This document shows, in pieces, positions 33,937 to 42,395 of a stretch of DNA of 64,000 nucleotides. The notes beneath the pieces were generated by a model. It did no database searches. It was not told the origin of the DNA and worked only from the letters and a program-made list of their open reading frames with translations. Source of the stretch: Naasia lichenicola (GTDB lineage Bacteria; Actinomycetota; Actinomycetes; Actinomycetales; Microbacteriaceae); contig NZ_SSSM01000006.1 in NCBI RefSeq assembly GCF_004801885.1, positions 124,001-188,000 on the forward strand. Direction: 5' to 3'. Position 1 is the first letter of the stretch, and every line of letters begins with the position of its first letter. The position numbers and the translations under genes were made by a program.

Positions 33937-34749
33937 ATGACGACGGACGCGCAGCTGGGAGTCGCAGTCGCGCAGTTCGCGCCTGGCCGCGATGCCGTGG
34001 AGAACCTCGACCGCATCAGGGGTCTCGCGCAGCTTGCGGTGCAGCGCGGCGCCCAGCTGGTGGTCTTCCCGGAGTACTCGTCCTACTTCTCCACCCCGAT
34101 GGACGCGAGCTACTCGCGCAACGCCCAGCCGCTGACGGGCCGCTTCGTCACCGGCCTCATCGAGCTCGCCGCGCGCCTCAAGGTCACCCTGGTCGCCGGC
34201 TTCGTCGAGCAGATGCCTCAGGGCCAGAAGTTCTCCAACACCCTCGTGGCGGTCGACGGCACGGGCATCCTCGCCACCTACCGCAAGCTGCACCTCTATG
34301 ACGCGTTCGGCGAGCGGGAGAGCGACTGGGTCGTGCCGGGCGAGCTGACCCCGCCCGAGATCTTCCAGGTGGGCGGCATCAGGGTCGGCATGCAGACCTG
34401 CTACGACATCCGCTTCCCGGAGGTGACGCGCGTGCTCGTCGATGCGGGCGCCGACCTGGTTCTGGTCCCGGCCGAATGGGTGCGCGGGCCGCTCAAGGAG
34501 AATCACTGGCGGACGCTGGTCACCTCGCGGGCGATCGAGAACACCATCTACGTCGCCGCGGCCGATCACGCGCCACCCATCGGAGTCGGCAACAGCCTCA
34601 TCGTCGGACCGATGGGCGTGCACATGGTCGAGATCGGCGAGGCGACCGATGTGGCCGTCGCATGGATCTCCACCCAGCGGCTCGCTGACGTGCGTGCCAA
34701 GAACCCCGCCCTGAAGCTGCGCCGGTTCAAGGTCGAACCGATCGGCTAG
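33937..34749 (+). CDS. Nitrilase-superfamily carbon-nitrogen hydrolase (Nit/omega-amidase-like)
   Basis: 270 residues. The Glu-Lys-Cys triad is visible: Glu46 in FPEYSSYF, Lys117 in TYRKLHLYD, Cys155 in MQTCYDIRFPE. YRKLHLYD and CYDIRFPE are the signatures of the Nit1/Nit2 branch, which hydrolyses deaminated glutathione or alpha-keto amides. A transaminase of the type that can generate keto amides lies convergent downstream, but co-function is inference. Confidence 0.9.
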   Translation: MTTDAQLGVAVAQFAPGRDAVENLDRIRGLAQLAVQRGAQLVVFPEYSSYFSTPMDASYSRNAQPLTGRFVTGLIELAARLKVTLVAGFVEQMPQGQKFSNTLVAVDGTGILATYRKLHLYDAFGERESDWVVPGELTPPEIFQVGGIRVGMQTCYDIRFPEVTRVLVDAGADLVLVPAEWVRGPLKENHWRTLVTSRAIENTIYVAAADHAPPIGVGNSLIVGPMGVHMVEIGEATDVAVAWISTQRLADVRAKNPALKLRRFKVEPIG

Positions 34750-34751
34750 TC

Positions 34752-34833
34752 CCGCCGATCAGGCTCGCCCGCGTCGATCAGGTCGCACCGGCCTGATCCG
34801 CGGTCGAAATGATCCGGTCGGCCTGATCGGCGG
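34752..34833. repeat. Inverted repeats with CCTGATC core
   Basis: CCGCCGATCAGGC (34752-34764) and exact complement (34821-34833), with further GATCAGG/CCTGATCC copies between and after. The CCTGATCCGCG core also forms the terminator at 31076-31114. It lies in the convergent gap between amidase and aminotransferase. Confidence 0.75.
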
Positions 34834-34881
34834 TCGATCGCCTGATCCGCGCGGATGCTTCTGAGCGGCTGGGCGTGCGCG

Positions 34882-36081
34882 TCAGCGGCGCAGGGCGCTC
34901 AGCTGGGCGGAGGCGCGCTCCAGCACGTCCAGGCGCTTGCAGAAGGCGAAGCGGACCAGCGATCGGTACTCGCCCGCGAGCTCGGGATGGCAGAAGGCGG
35001 AGATCGGCACCGCGACGACGCCCGCGAGCTCGGGCAGGGTGCGGCAGAGCTCGGCTCCGTCATCGAAGCCGAGCGGGGCGGCATCGGCGACGATGAAGTA
35101 GCCCGCCTTGGGCTTCGTGATGGTGAAGCCGGCGGCGGTGAGTCCGTTCGCGAGCACATCCCGCTTGGACTGCAGCTCTGCGGCGATGCCGGTGAACACC
35201 TCGTCGGGCAGGCGGAGGCCCAGCGCGATGGCCGGCTGGAACGGCGCCCCGTTCACATAGGTGAGGAACTGCTTGACGGCGATGATCGCCTGCAGGATGG
35301 CCGGCGGAGCGGTGATCCAGCCGATCTTCCAGCCGGTCGTGTTGAACGTCTTGCCCGCGGACGAGATGGTCACGGTCCGCTCGCGCGCGCCCGGCAGGGT
35401 GCTGATCGGGGTGTGGATGGTGCCGTCGTACACGAGGTGCTCGTAGACCTCGTCGGTCACGATGATCGCGTCGTGCTCATGCGCCAGCTCGACGAGCAGG
35501 GCGAGGGTCTCGCGGGAGAAGGTGGCGCCGGTCGGGTTGTGCGGGTCGTTGACCAGGATGAGGCGGGTGCGATCCGTGACCGCAGCCCGTAGGTCGTCGT
35601 GGTCGGGCTGGAAGTCGGGACGGCGCAGCGGCACGGTCGTATGAGTGCCGCGGGCGAGATCGATCACGGCGCCGTACTCGTCGTAGAACGGCTCGAAGGT
35701 GAGCACCTCGTCGCCCTCGTCGACCAGGGCGAGGACCGTGGCGGCGATGGCCTCCGTGGCGCCGGCGGTGACGAGGACCTCCCGGTCGGGATCGAGACCG
35801 ATCCCATAGAAGCGCTGCTGGTGCTCGGCGATCGCGGTACGGAGCGCGGGGATGCCGGTCGCTGGCGGGTACTGGTTGGCTCCCGCGGAGATCGCCGCAC
35901 GCGCCGCGTCGAGCACCTCGGCGGGGCCGTCGTAGTCGGGAAACCCCTGCCCCAGGTTGATCGCCCCTGTGCGGGTCGCGAGGTTGCTCATCTCGGCGAA
36001 GATGGTGGACCGCACCGAGCCGTCCGCGTCGAGAAGGAGGGCGCCGCGCGCCGCGCGCTGCCAGGAACCGCTGATCGTCAC
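34882..36081 (-). CDS. Class I/II PLP aminotransferase (DapC / kynurenine-glutamine transaminase-like)
   Basis: 399 residues from GTG 36081. NLGQGFPDYDGP, NQYPPATGIPALR, NDPHNPTG, IIVTDEVYEHLVYDG and SSAGKTFNTTGWKIGW (PLP Lys244) are all present; FPDYDGP plus this ending is typical of the N-succinyl-diaminopimelate / kynurenine-glutamine transaminase branch. Exact substrate unsure. TAGCGT lies 7 nt before the GTG. Confidence 0.88.
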   Translation of the reverse strand: MTISGSWQRAARGALLLDADGSVRSTIFAEMSNLATRTGAINLGQGFPDYDGPAEVLDAARAAISAGANQYPPATGIPALRTAIAEHQQRFYGIGLDPDREVLVTAGATEAIAATVLALVDEGDEVLTFEPFYDEYGAVIDLARGTHTTVPLRRPDFQPDHDDLRAAVTDRTRLILVNDPHNPTGATFSRETLALLVELAHEHDAIIVTDEVYEHLVYDGTIHTPISTLPGARERTVTISSAGKTFNTTGWKIGWITAPPAILQAIIAVKQFLTYVNGAPFQPAIALGLRLPDEVFTGIAAELQSKRDVLANGLTAAGFTITKPKAGYFIVADAAPLGFDDGAELCRTLPELAGVVAVPISAFCHPELAGEYRSLVRFAFCKRLDVLERASAQLSALRR

Positions 36082-36088
36082 GGAAGAG

Positions 36089-36094
36089 ACGCTA
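36089..36094 (-). promoter_or_regulatory. -10 box of aminotransferase gene
   Basis: TAGCGT ends 7 nt before GTG 36081. Confidence 0.5.
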
Positions 36095-36142
36095 CAGGCG
36101 CCTCGCCTGTGGATAACTTCCCCGCTGTGCCGCGGAGTTGTC

Positions 36143-36148
36143 TACGGT
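36143..36148 (+). promoter_or_regulatory. -10 box of lipoprotein/PKD gene pair
   Basis: TACGGT ends 6 nt before ATG 36155. Confidence 0.5.
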
Positions 36149-36154
36149 GAAGCC

Positions 36155-36712
36155 ATGAGCGAGCGCTCTCGGAGCCGGACGGCCGCCGTCCTCATCGCGG
36201 GGCTGGCGACAGTGCTGGTGCTCGTGGCTTGCGCGCCGACGGCGGAGGCGCCTACTCCCACGGCGTCATCGACCGCCCCGACCCCGTTCTTCGCGAGCGA
36301 CGAGGAGGCCCTGGCCGCCGCGACCGCTGCGTATGAGTCGTATCTGGAGGTCAGTGACCAGATCGCCGCGGATGGGGGAGCAGACCCAACAGCACTTAAG
36401 CCGCTGGTCTCCGTGGAGGAATACGAACGCCAGGAACAGTCCTTTTTGGGCTTCACCGAACGTGGTCTGCACGCGGAGGGTTCATCCCAAGTCGATTCGG
36501 AGCGTTTAGAACAGGCAAATTTGGTTGTCGGAAATGTGTCTATCTACCTCTGCCTCGATGTCAGCGAAGTTCGTCTGATGGATGACGCCGGAGTAGACAA
36601 CACTCCGGTCGACAGGATGGACAGACTTCCTCTGCAGGTTGCTTTCGCGTCGGAAGGCGAGTCTTTGTTGATTTCTCAGAGCTCCGTATGGTCCGGCGAC
36701 AATTTCTGCTGA
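36155..36712 (+). CDS. Lipoprotein, unknown function (AT-richer 3' half)
   Basis: 185 residues. Signal with lipobox (VLIAGLATVLVLVAC), Pro/Thr linker, then a domain of about 140 residues ending DNFC. From about 36390 the base composition drops: the 60 bases 36481-36540 contain 27 G/C by my count, and a TTA leucine codon occurs at 36506, unlike the surrounding roughly 70% GC. This suggests recent acquisition of part of the gene. It overlaps the next gene by 25 bp. No family recognised. Confidence 0.75.
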   Translation: MSERSRSRTAAVLIAGLATVLVLVACAPTAEAPTPTASSTAPTPFFASDEEALAAATAAYESYLEVSDQIAADGGADPTALKPLVSVEEYERQEQSFLGFTERGLHAEGSSQVDSERLEQANLVVGNVSIYLCLDVSEVRLMDDAGVDNTPVDRMDRLPLQVAFASEGESLLISQSSVWSGDNFC

Positions 36713-37530
36713 GCGGCGCGATGGCGTTCGCGCTCTTGGCGCTCGCAGTACCGCAACCAGCGTCCGCGTGGCCAACTTCATGTAACGCGGTGGACGCGCA
36801 GCTTGGCAGTTGCGACCTTCCAAACCCGCCCGCCGCCTCCGGCAGCGTCGACGACGACCACGTCGACCTCTCCGCCGGGGTGCACGGCGATACGGGTGAG
36901 CATGAGCCCAACGTGGGCCTCGATGACGACTCGAACGGTGATCCGCTCGACCCCGTGCAGGAGGATGCGCCCTGCGACCCACAGGGGGGCCTGATCGCCT
37001 GTCGAGACGAGTTCATCATCAACCTCGCTGGAACCGACCTGCCGTGGCAGGAGATCACGCTCGCGGACATCGCCAGCTTCCTGCCGGAGGACCCCGAGCA
37101 GGCCGCCGAGCCCGACGGCTGGGCCATCGTGGGCCTACCGGCCAACTTCGTCGCCGACGCCCGACAGCATGTCGTTCCCGGAACGCTTCTCGGCCTCCCG
37201 GCGGAAGTCCGCTTCACTCCGACCGGCTACCTGTGGGACTACGGCGACGGCTCCAGCGCACGATCGACCGGGGGCGGATCGACGTGGGAGGCACTCGGCC
37301 TCGACTGGTTCGCTGTGACTTCGACAAGCCACAGCTATGAATCGCGTGGCGCGGTCTCGGCGGTCCTCACCATCTCCTACCAGGCCGAGTATCGTTTCGG
37401 CGGGCCGACCTGGAACCCCGTGGTCGGCATCCTGGATGTCACCGACGACCCGCTGGCCATCGTGGTCGCCACGGAATCGACCGTCCTCGTGGGCGGTTCG
37501 TGCGGCGAGGATTCGTCCCTCGGCTGCTAG
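36688..37530 (+). CDS. Secreted PKD-like protein, unknown function
   Basis: 280 residues. Sec signal (RRQFLLSGAMAFALLALAV, cleavage near ASA-WP), an Asp-rich linker, and a domain with PTGYLWDYGDGSS followed by TSTSHSYESRGAVSAVLTI, the WxYGDG...HxY pattern of PKD domains. Cysteines are paired near both ends. The start at 36688 lies inside the preceding lipoprotein gene, so the two are probably co-translated and may interact at the cell surface. Confidence 0.75.
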   Translation: MVRRQFLLSGAMAFALLALAVPQPASAWPTSCNAVDAQLGSCDLPNPPAASGSVDDDHVDLSAGVHGDTGEHEPNVGLDDDSNGDPLDPVQEDAPCDPQGGLIACRDEFIINLAGTDLPWQEITLADIASFLPEDPEQAAEPDGWAIVGLPANFVADARQHVVPGTLLGLPAEVRFTPTGYLWDYGDGSSARSTGGGSTWEALGLDWFAVTSTSHSYESRGAVSAVLTISYQAEYRFGGPTWNPVVGILDVTDDPLAIVVATESTVLVGGSCGEDSSLGC

Positions 37531-37626
37531 CCGAGTCATAGACAACGGTCAGCACGCCTACAGCGCTGCTTAGCTGTTCGGTCAGTTTCACCCGGGATGC
37601 TTGGTCCATTCGGAAGGAGCACCACC

Positions 37627-39252
37627 ATGACCGAGACCCCGCAGAACCCCGAGGGTCAGCCGGGCGTCAGCCCCGATTCCGCCGCATCCGCGGCTGGCTC
37701 GGCTACCGGCGACAGCACCACGCAGCCCGCGACACCCCAGGCCGCTCCCGCGCAGGCACCCGCCGCCGGCGACACGGCGGCGAGCGATGCGCGAATTACC
37801 GAGGCGTCGGCAACGCCCACGAACCCCACCAACTTCGCGGCCCCCGCCGCACAGGCCGCACCCGCAGCGCAGCCTGCAGCACCGAGCGCCGCAGACGCGA
37901 CACCGACGGCCGTCTACGCAGCCCACATCGCGCCGCATGCTCCCCAGGGCGCCTCGTTCGGCCCGGCAGCGGTCGCCGCTCCGCCGACCACCGATTCCGC
38001 GCAGACCGGTCCCGGTGCTCCGAAGGCACGCCGCGGACGCCGACTCATCGTCCCGCTCGTGGCGGCGCTCGCCGTCGGAGCGATCATCGGCGGCGCCACC
38101 GGCGCCGGCGTCGTCCTCGCCACCGGCGCAGACTCCAGCAGCACTCGGGTCGTCAGCGAATCGGACGGCTCGTCGTCCAACGTCGTCGTCAACCGGGCGT
38201 CGGACGCCACGACTGTCACGGCGGTGGCGGCAGCCGTCTCGCCGTCCGTGGTGACCATCGAGGTGAGCGGCAGCAGCTCCGCCGGCACCGGATCGGGCGT
38301 CATCCTCAGCGACGACGGCTACATCCTCACCAACACCCACGTGGTCACCCTCGACGGCGCAGCCGCCGACGCGACCATCAAGGTGCAGACCAGCGACGGC
38401 AAGTACTGGGATGCCACCGTCGTCGGCACCGACCCGATCGTCGACCTCGCGGTCATCAAGCTCACCGATGCCAGCGGGCTCACCCCGGTCACCTGGGGCG
38501 ACTCCAGCCAACTGAACGTCGGCGACAGCGCCATCGCGATCGGCGCACCCCTCGGCCTCAGCGGAACCGTCACCGACGGCATCGTGAGCGCGCTCAACCG
38601 CAGCATCACGGTCGCCTCGTCGGCCGTCCCCGAGACCACCGAGGGCGACTCGACCGACTCCGGAGACTCGGGCTCGGGCAACGACTTCTGGAACTTCGAC
38701 CTGCCCGGCCAGAGCGGCACCACCACGGCCACCGCATCGATCTCTCTGCCGGTCATCCAGACCGACGCAGCGATCAACCCCGGCAACTCGGGCGGCGCGC
38801 TGCTCAACAGCGCCGGTGAGTTGATCGGCATCAACGTCGCTATCGCCAGCGCCGGCGGCTCGAGCAGCTCGAGCAGCCAGTCCGGCAGCATCGGCGTCGG
38901 CTTCTCGATCCCGTCCAACCTCGCCAAGCGCGTGGCGAACGAGATCATCGCCGACGGATCGGCCACCCACGGCCTGCTCGGCGCCAGCGTGCAGGACGCC
39001 TCGACTGGGGACAACACCTCCAGCATCGCCGGCGCGTACATCGCGCAGGTCTCCAACGGAGGCGCGGCTGCGGACGCGGGCATCAAGGCGGGCGACATCG
39101 TCACGGCCGTCGACGGCAACGCAGTGGGATCGGCGACCGACCTCACCGCGCAGATCCGCTTCCTGGCCGGAGGCGCGTCCACGACGCTGACCTACGTCCG
39201 CAACGGCACCACCTACGAGGCCGACGTCACCCTCGGGACCTACACCCCGTAA
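37627..39252 (+). CDS. HtrA/DegP-like membrane-anchored serine protease with PDZ domain
   Basis: 541 residues from ATG 37627, eight bases after GGAAGGAG. An Ala/Pro/Thr-rich cytoplasmic region of about 135 residues leads to one membrane helix (LIVPLVAALAVGAIIGGATG), then a trypsin-like domain with His238 (TNTHVV), Asp273 (DPIVDLAVIKL) and Ser388 (NPGNSGG), then a C-terminal PDZ domain (GLLGASVQDAS to VTLGTYTP). A Ser/Asp/Gly-rich insertion lies between strands before the Ser. It should be an envelope quality-control protease. Confidence 0.92.
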   Translation: MTETPQNPEGQPGVSPDSAASAAGSATGDSTTQPATPQAAPAQAPAAGDTAASDARITEASATPTNPTNFAAPAAQAAPAAQPAAPSAADATPTAVYAAHIAPHAPQGASFGPAAVAAPPTTDSAQTGPGAPKARRGRRLIVPLVAALAVGAIIGGATGAGVVLATGADSSSTRVVSESDGSSSNVVVNRASDATTVTAVAAAVSPSVVTIEVSGSSSAGTGSGVILSDDGYILTNTHVVTLDGAAADATIKVQTSDGKYWDATVVGTDPIVDLAVIKLTDASGLTPVTWGDSSQLNVGDSAIAIGAPLGLSGTVTDGIVSALNRSITVASSAVPETTEGDSTDSGDSGSGNDFWNFDLPGQSGTTTATASISLPVIQTDAAINPGNSGGALLNSAGELIGINVAIASAGGSSSSSSQSGSIGVGFSIPSNLAKRVANEIIADGSATHGLLGASVQDASTGDNTSSIAGAYIAQVSNGGAAADAGIKAGDIVTAVDGNAVGSATDLTAQIRFLAGGASTTLTYVRNGTTYEADVTLGTYTP

Positions 39253-39278
39253 GTCCCAGCCTCACCGCGGTACCAAGC

Positions 39279-39314
39279 GGCTCCCTGCTCCGGGATTGTT
39301 CGGAGCAGGGAGCC
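39279..39314 (+). terminator. HtrA terminator
   Basis: Perfect 14-bp stem GGCTCCCTGCTCCG / CGGAGCAGGGAGCC with an 8-nt loop, 27 bp after the stop. Confidence 0.85.
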
Positions 39315-39370
39315 ACCTGTCGCATCGCCGAGCGGCCGCTGGTCGACCGAGCCGCCGGGGGAGCCGCTGA

Positions 39371-39376
39371 TACACT
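39371..39376 (+). promoter_or_regulatory. -10 box of glycopolymer operon
   Basis: TACACT ends 7 nt before ATG 39384 of the first GT2 gene. Confidence 0.5.
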
Positions 39377-39383
39377 CCGGACG

Positions 39384-40466
39384 ATGGCACAGCACCTCGG
39401 ATCCGCGCCTGCACCGATGCCCGGGGATCCTGATTCGGGACAGGCCCTTCCGGCGGTGTCGTACGTCATGCCGGTGCTCAACGAGGCGGCCCATATCGCC
39501 GCCGCCGTCGCCAGTCTCACCGCCCAGGACTACTCCGGCGACTTCGAGATCATGCTCGCGCTCGGCCCCAGCACCGATGGCACCACCGAGCTCGTCGAGG
39601 CGATGTCGGCCGCCGATCCGCGTGTCCGCAGCGTCGAGAATCCGCTCGGTACCACCCCCGAGGGCCTCAACCTCGCCATCCAGGCCACCAGCAATCCGGT
39701 CGTGATCAGGGTGGATGCGCATTCCGCCCTGCCGACCGACTATGCGCGGATCGCCGTCGAGACTCTGCAGCGCACCGGGGCCGCCAACGTCGGCGGCGTG
39801 ATGGATGCGGTCGGTGTCACCCCCTTCGAGCAGGCCGTCGCCCTCGTCTACGGCTCCAAGTTCGGGCTTGGCGGGACCCCGCACCACGTCGGCGGACAGG
39901 AGGGGCCGGCGGAGACCGTCTATCTCGGCGTCTTCCGTCGCGATCGCCTCGAGGCCGCCGGACTGTTCGACGAGGGCGTGCGACGCGGACAGGACTGGGA
40001 GCTCAACCGCCGGCTGCGAACCATGGGCGAGACCATCTGGTTCAACCCCGCGCTCAAGGTGACCTACCGGCCGCGCTCGACGCTGCGCCAGCTGGCCCGG
40101 CAGTTCCTCAGCACCGGCCTCTGGCGTGGAGAGCTCGCCCGCCGCAACCCGACGCAGAACAGCATCCGCTACTACGTGCCGCCCGTCATGGTGCTCTCGG
40201 TCGTCGTCGGCTTCGTGCTGGGACTGTTCGGCGTCGGTCAGGCCATCGCCAAGAATCCGCCATGGCTGCTGCTCGGCCTGTTCGCGCCCCTGTTCTACCT
40301 CGGCTTCCTCGTCTTCGCGACGGTGACCGTCGCGCTGCCCCACGGCCTCCGCACCGCCCTGCAGTTCCTCGTCGTGCTGCCGTGCATCCACTTCTGCTGG
40401 GGGATCGGCTTCTTCTTCGGGGTCGCCAAGCTCACCAGCAACATCCAGGCCTACACCGGAAGGTGA
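39384..40466 (+). CDS. Family 2 glycosyltransferase, ExoA-like, membrane-anchored
   Basis: 360 residues. GT-A domain starting SYVMPVLNEAAHIAAAVASL; the metal-binding DxD region reads RVDAHSALP, like succinoglycan ExoA. GQDWELNRRLR is the acceptor/catalytic ED-type motif. Three hydrophobic segments follow (VMVLSVVVGFVLGLFGV onward), so it works at the inner membrane face. First gene of the 39.4-42.3 kb operon; the next start follows after 3 bp. Confidence 0.88.
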   Translation: MAQHLGSAPAPMPGDPDSGQALPAVSYVMPVLNEAAHIAAAVASLTAQDYSGDFEIMLALGPSTDGTTELVEAMSAADPRVRSVENPLGTTPEGLNLAIQATSNPVVIRVDAHSALPTDYARIAVETLQRTGAANVGGVMDAVGVTPFEQAVALVYGSKFGLGGTPHHVGGQEGPAETVYLGVFRRDRLEAAGLFDEGVRRGQDWELNRRLRTMGETIWFNPALKVTYRPRSTLRQLARQFLSTGLWRGELARRNPTQNSIRYYVPPVMVLSVVVGFVLGLFGVGQAIAKNPPWLLLGLFAPLFYLGFLVFATVTVALPHGLRTALQFLVVLPCIHFCWGIGFFFGVAKLTSNIQAYTGR

Positions 40467-40469
40467 CCC

Positions 40470-41399
40470 GTGTCCCTCGGCGCCCCTGACGAAGGGGATT
40501 CCCCTCCTTCGCTCGACCCGACCGCCCCGCTGCGCCATCCGGATGGAGCGGCATCCGGCGGCTTCGGCACACCCGTGCCCGCCCATGGCGCCCATCCGAC
40601 CTCGATCGCCGAACTCCGCCGCGTCGCACAGCCTCCCGAGGTGCGCCAACGCGCCAACGCCGAGCACTGGACCGCGTCGCTCTACCTCCGCGACCTGTCG
40701 CCCTACCTGACCTGGTTCCTGCTCAAGACCTCGATCTCGGCCAACGGCGTGACCGGGCTGATGATCCTGGTCGGCTGGTCGACCGCCGCCGCGCTGCTCA
40801 TCCCCGGGATCGGCGGCGCCGTGCTCGCGCTGATCCTCGGCCAGCTGCAGATGCTGGTCGACTGCTGCGACGGCGAGGTCGCCCGCTGGCGCAACCAGTC
40901 GTCGCCCGCCGGGGTCTTCCTCGACAAGGTCGGCCACTACACGACCGAGGCGCTCATCCCGATCGCCCTCGGCATCCGCGCGGCCGGCTATCCGTTCGAG
41001 GCGCCGGCCGACTTCCTGTGGACCACGATCGGCTTCGCGCTCGCCCTGACCATCGTGCTCAACAAGGCGCTCAACGACATGGTGCACGTCGCCCGCGCCA
41101 ACGCCGGACTGGTCAAGCTCGCCGATCGCAAGGAGGAGTCCGTTCCGTCGCAGCGCCTCGTCGCCCGCCTCCGTCGCGCCGCGCGCTTCGTGCCGTTCCA
41201 CCGGCTGTACCACTCCGTCGAATTGACGATCCTCGCCTTCGTGACCGCGGTGATCGGGGGAGTGCTCGCACTCGCCGGCGTCGCGGACGGCGAGATCATC
41301 GCCGACCGCTGGCTCGTCGGCATCCTCGCTCCGCTCTCGCTGCTGGCGCTCGCAGGACACTTCGTCGCGATCCTCGCCTCGCGCCGCGTCCGGGCTTAG
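40470..41399 (+). CDS. CDP-alcohol phosphotransferase family membrane protein
   Basis: 309 residues from GTG 40470. The first 60 residues are soluble. The family motif is DCCDGEVARWRNQSSPAGVF followed by LDKVGH; relative to the consensus D-x2-DG-x2-AR-x8-G-x3-D-x3-D the last Asp is His. About six membrane helices. Relatives transfer a phospho-alcohol from a CDP-alcohol to lipid or glycan acceptors. Placement between two GT2 genes points to glycopolymer or glycophospholipid decoration rather than bulk phospholipid synthesis. Confidence 0.85.
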   Translation: MSLGAPDEGDSPPSLDPTAPLRHPDGAASGGFGTPVPAHGAHPTSIAELRRVAQPPEVRQRANAEHWTASLYLRDLSPYLTWFLLKTSISANGVTGLMILVGWSTAAALLIPGIGGAVLALILGQLQMLVDCCDGEVARWRNQSSPAGVFLDKVGHYTTEALIPIALGIRAAGYPFEAPADFLWTTIGFALALTIVLNKALNDMVHVARANAGLVKLADRKEESVPSQRLVARLRRAARFVPFHRLYHSVELTILAFVTAVIGGVLALAGVADGEIIADRWLVGILAPLSLLALAGHFVAILASRRVRA

Positions 41400-41402
41400 G
41401 GC

Positions 41403-42299
41403 ATGACCTCCCTCGTGAACCCGCTGCCGCGGGTCGGAGCCGTCGTGCTCACCCAAGGCACCCGGCTCGACGACCTGCGCGCGGCGCTCGCGAGCCTGAC
41501 GGCGCAGGACGGGATCGAGCTCGACCTCGCCGTCGTCGGCAACGGGTGGGATCCGGCAGAGCTCGGTGAGGGGCTGCCCGCGGGTTCACGCGTGGTCGCG
41601 CTGCCGGAGAATCTCGGCATCCCCGCCGGACGCAACGCGGGTGCGGACGTCATCTCGGGAGACTGGATCGTCTTCCTCGACGACGACGCGTCCCTGCCCT
41701 CCGCCCGATTCGTGCTCGATGCGATCGCGGTGATCCAGCGCGATCCGACCATCGGAGCTCTGCAGCCGAGAGTCGACGATCCGACCGGGCTGACCTCGCC
41801 GCGGCGCTGGATCCCGCGGATCCGCAAGGGCGATCCGAGCCGCTCGAGCGCCGTCTTCTCGCTCTGGGAGGGGGCGGTCGTGCTGCCCCGGCAGGTCTTC
41901 GATCAGACCGGCGGCTGGGCGGACGAGTTCTTCTACGCCCATGAAGGCATCGATCTGGCCTGGCGCGTCTGGGAGACCGGACACCGCGCCTGGTACGCCG
42001 GCGATCTCGTCGCGCATCACCCGGTGATCCAGCAGACCCGACACGAGTACTACTGGCGGCTGAACGCCCGCAACCGGGTCTGGCTCGCGCGCCGCAACCT
42101 GCCGGCCCCGCTCATCCCGCTCTACGTCGCGTCATGGACGGGCATCCAGGCGCTGCGATTCGCCCGGAACCGCGGCGGCCTCCGACCGTGGATCGCGGGC
42201 TGGCTCGAGGGCTGGCGCGCCGATCCCGGCGTGCGCCGCCCCCTCCGGTGGCGCACCATCCTCCGGATGACCCTGGCCGGCCGCCCACCCATCGTCTGA
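41403..42299 (+). CDS. Family 2 glycosyltransferase, rhamnosyl/galactofuranosyl-transferase-like
   Basis: 298 residues. VGAVVLTQGTRLDDLRAALAS, the NLGIPAGRNAG signature, WIVFLDDDASLP (DxD), and GGWADEFFYAHEGIDLAWR with the catalytic-base region. NLGxxxGxNxG plus FLDDD is seen in dTDP-rhamnosyl and UDP-galactofuranosyl transferases. No membrane helix; amphipathic basic C-terminus. It starts 3 bp after the preceding stop. Confidence 0.88.
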   Translation: MTSLVNPLPRVGAVVLTQGTRLDDLRAALASLTAQDGIELDLAVVGNGWDPAELGEGLPAGSRVVALPENLGIPAGRNAGADVISGDWIVFLDDDASLPSARFVLDAIAVIQRDPTIGALQPRVDDPTGLTSPRRWIPRIRKGDPSRSSAVFSLWEGAVVLPRQVFDQTGGWADEFFYAHEGIDLAWRVWETGHRAWYAGDLVAHHPVIQQTRHEYYWRLNARNRVWLARRNLPAPLIPLYVASWTGIQALRFARNRGGLRPWIAGWLEGWRADPGVRRPLRWRTILRMTLAGRPPIV

Positions 42300-42305
42300 A
42301 CAGCG

Positions 42306-42364
42306 CCGAATTGCCACAAATGGCTCTCAACACGGCAGTTTGCGAGCCATTTGTGGCAATTCGG
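42306..42364. repeat. Perfect 21-bp inverted repeat
   Basis: Arms 42306-42326 (CCGAATTGCCACAAATGGCT then C) and 42344-42364 are exact complements with a 17-nt loop. It starts 6 bp after the GT2 stop in a convergent gap. The outer GAATTGCC resembles the GAACTGCC of the dispersed family. Confidence 0.9.
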
Positions 42365-42395
42365 GGCAGTTCGGGGCAGGGGCAGGGAGCTAGAG

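Noticed and set aside
34801-34881. tRNA or small RNA at the CCTGATC repeats
   Set aside because: No cloverleaf can be drawn; the stretch is a set of short inverted repeats between convergent genes.
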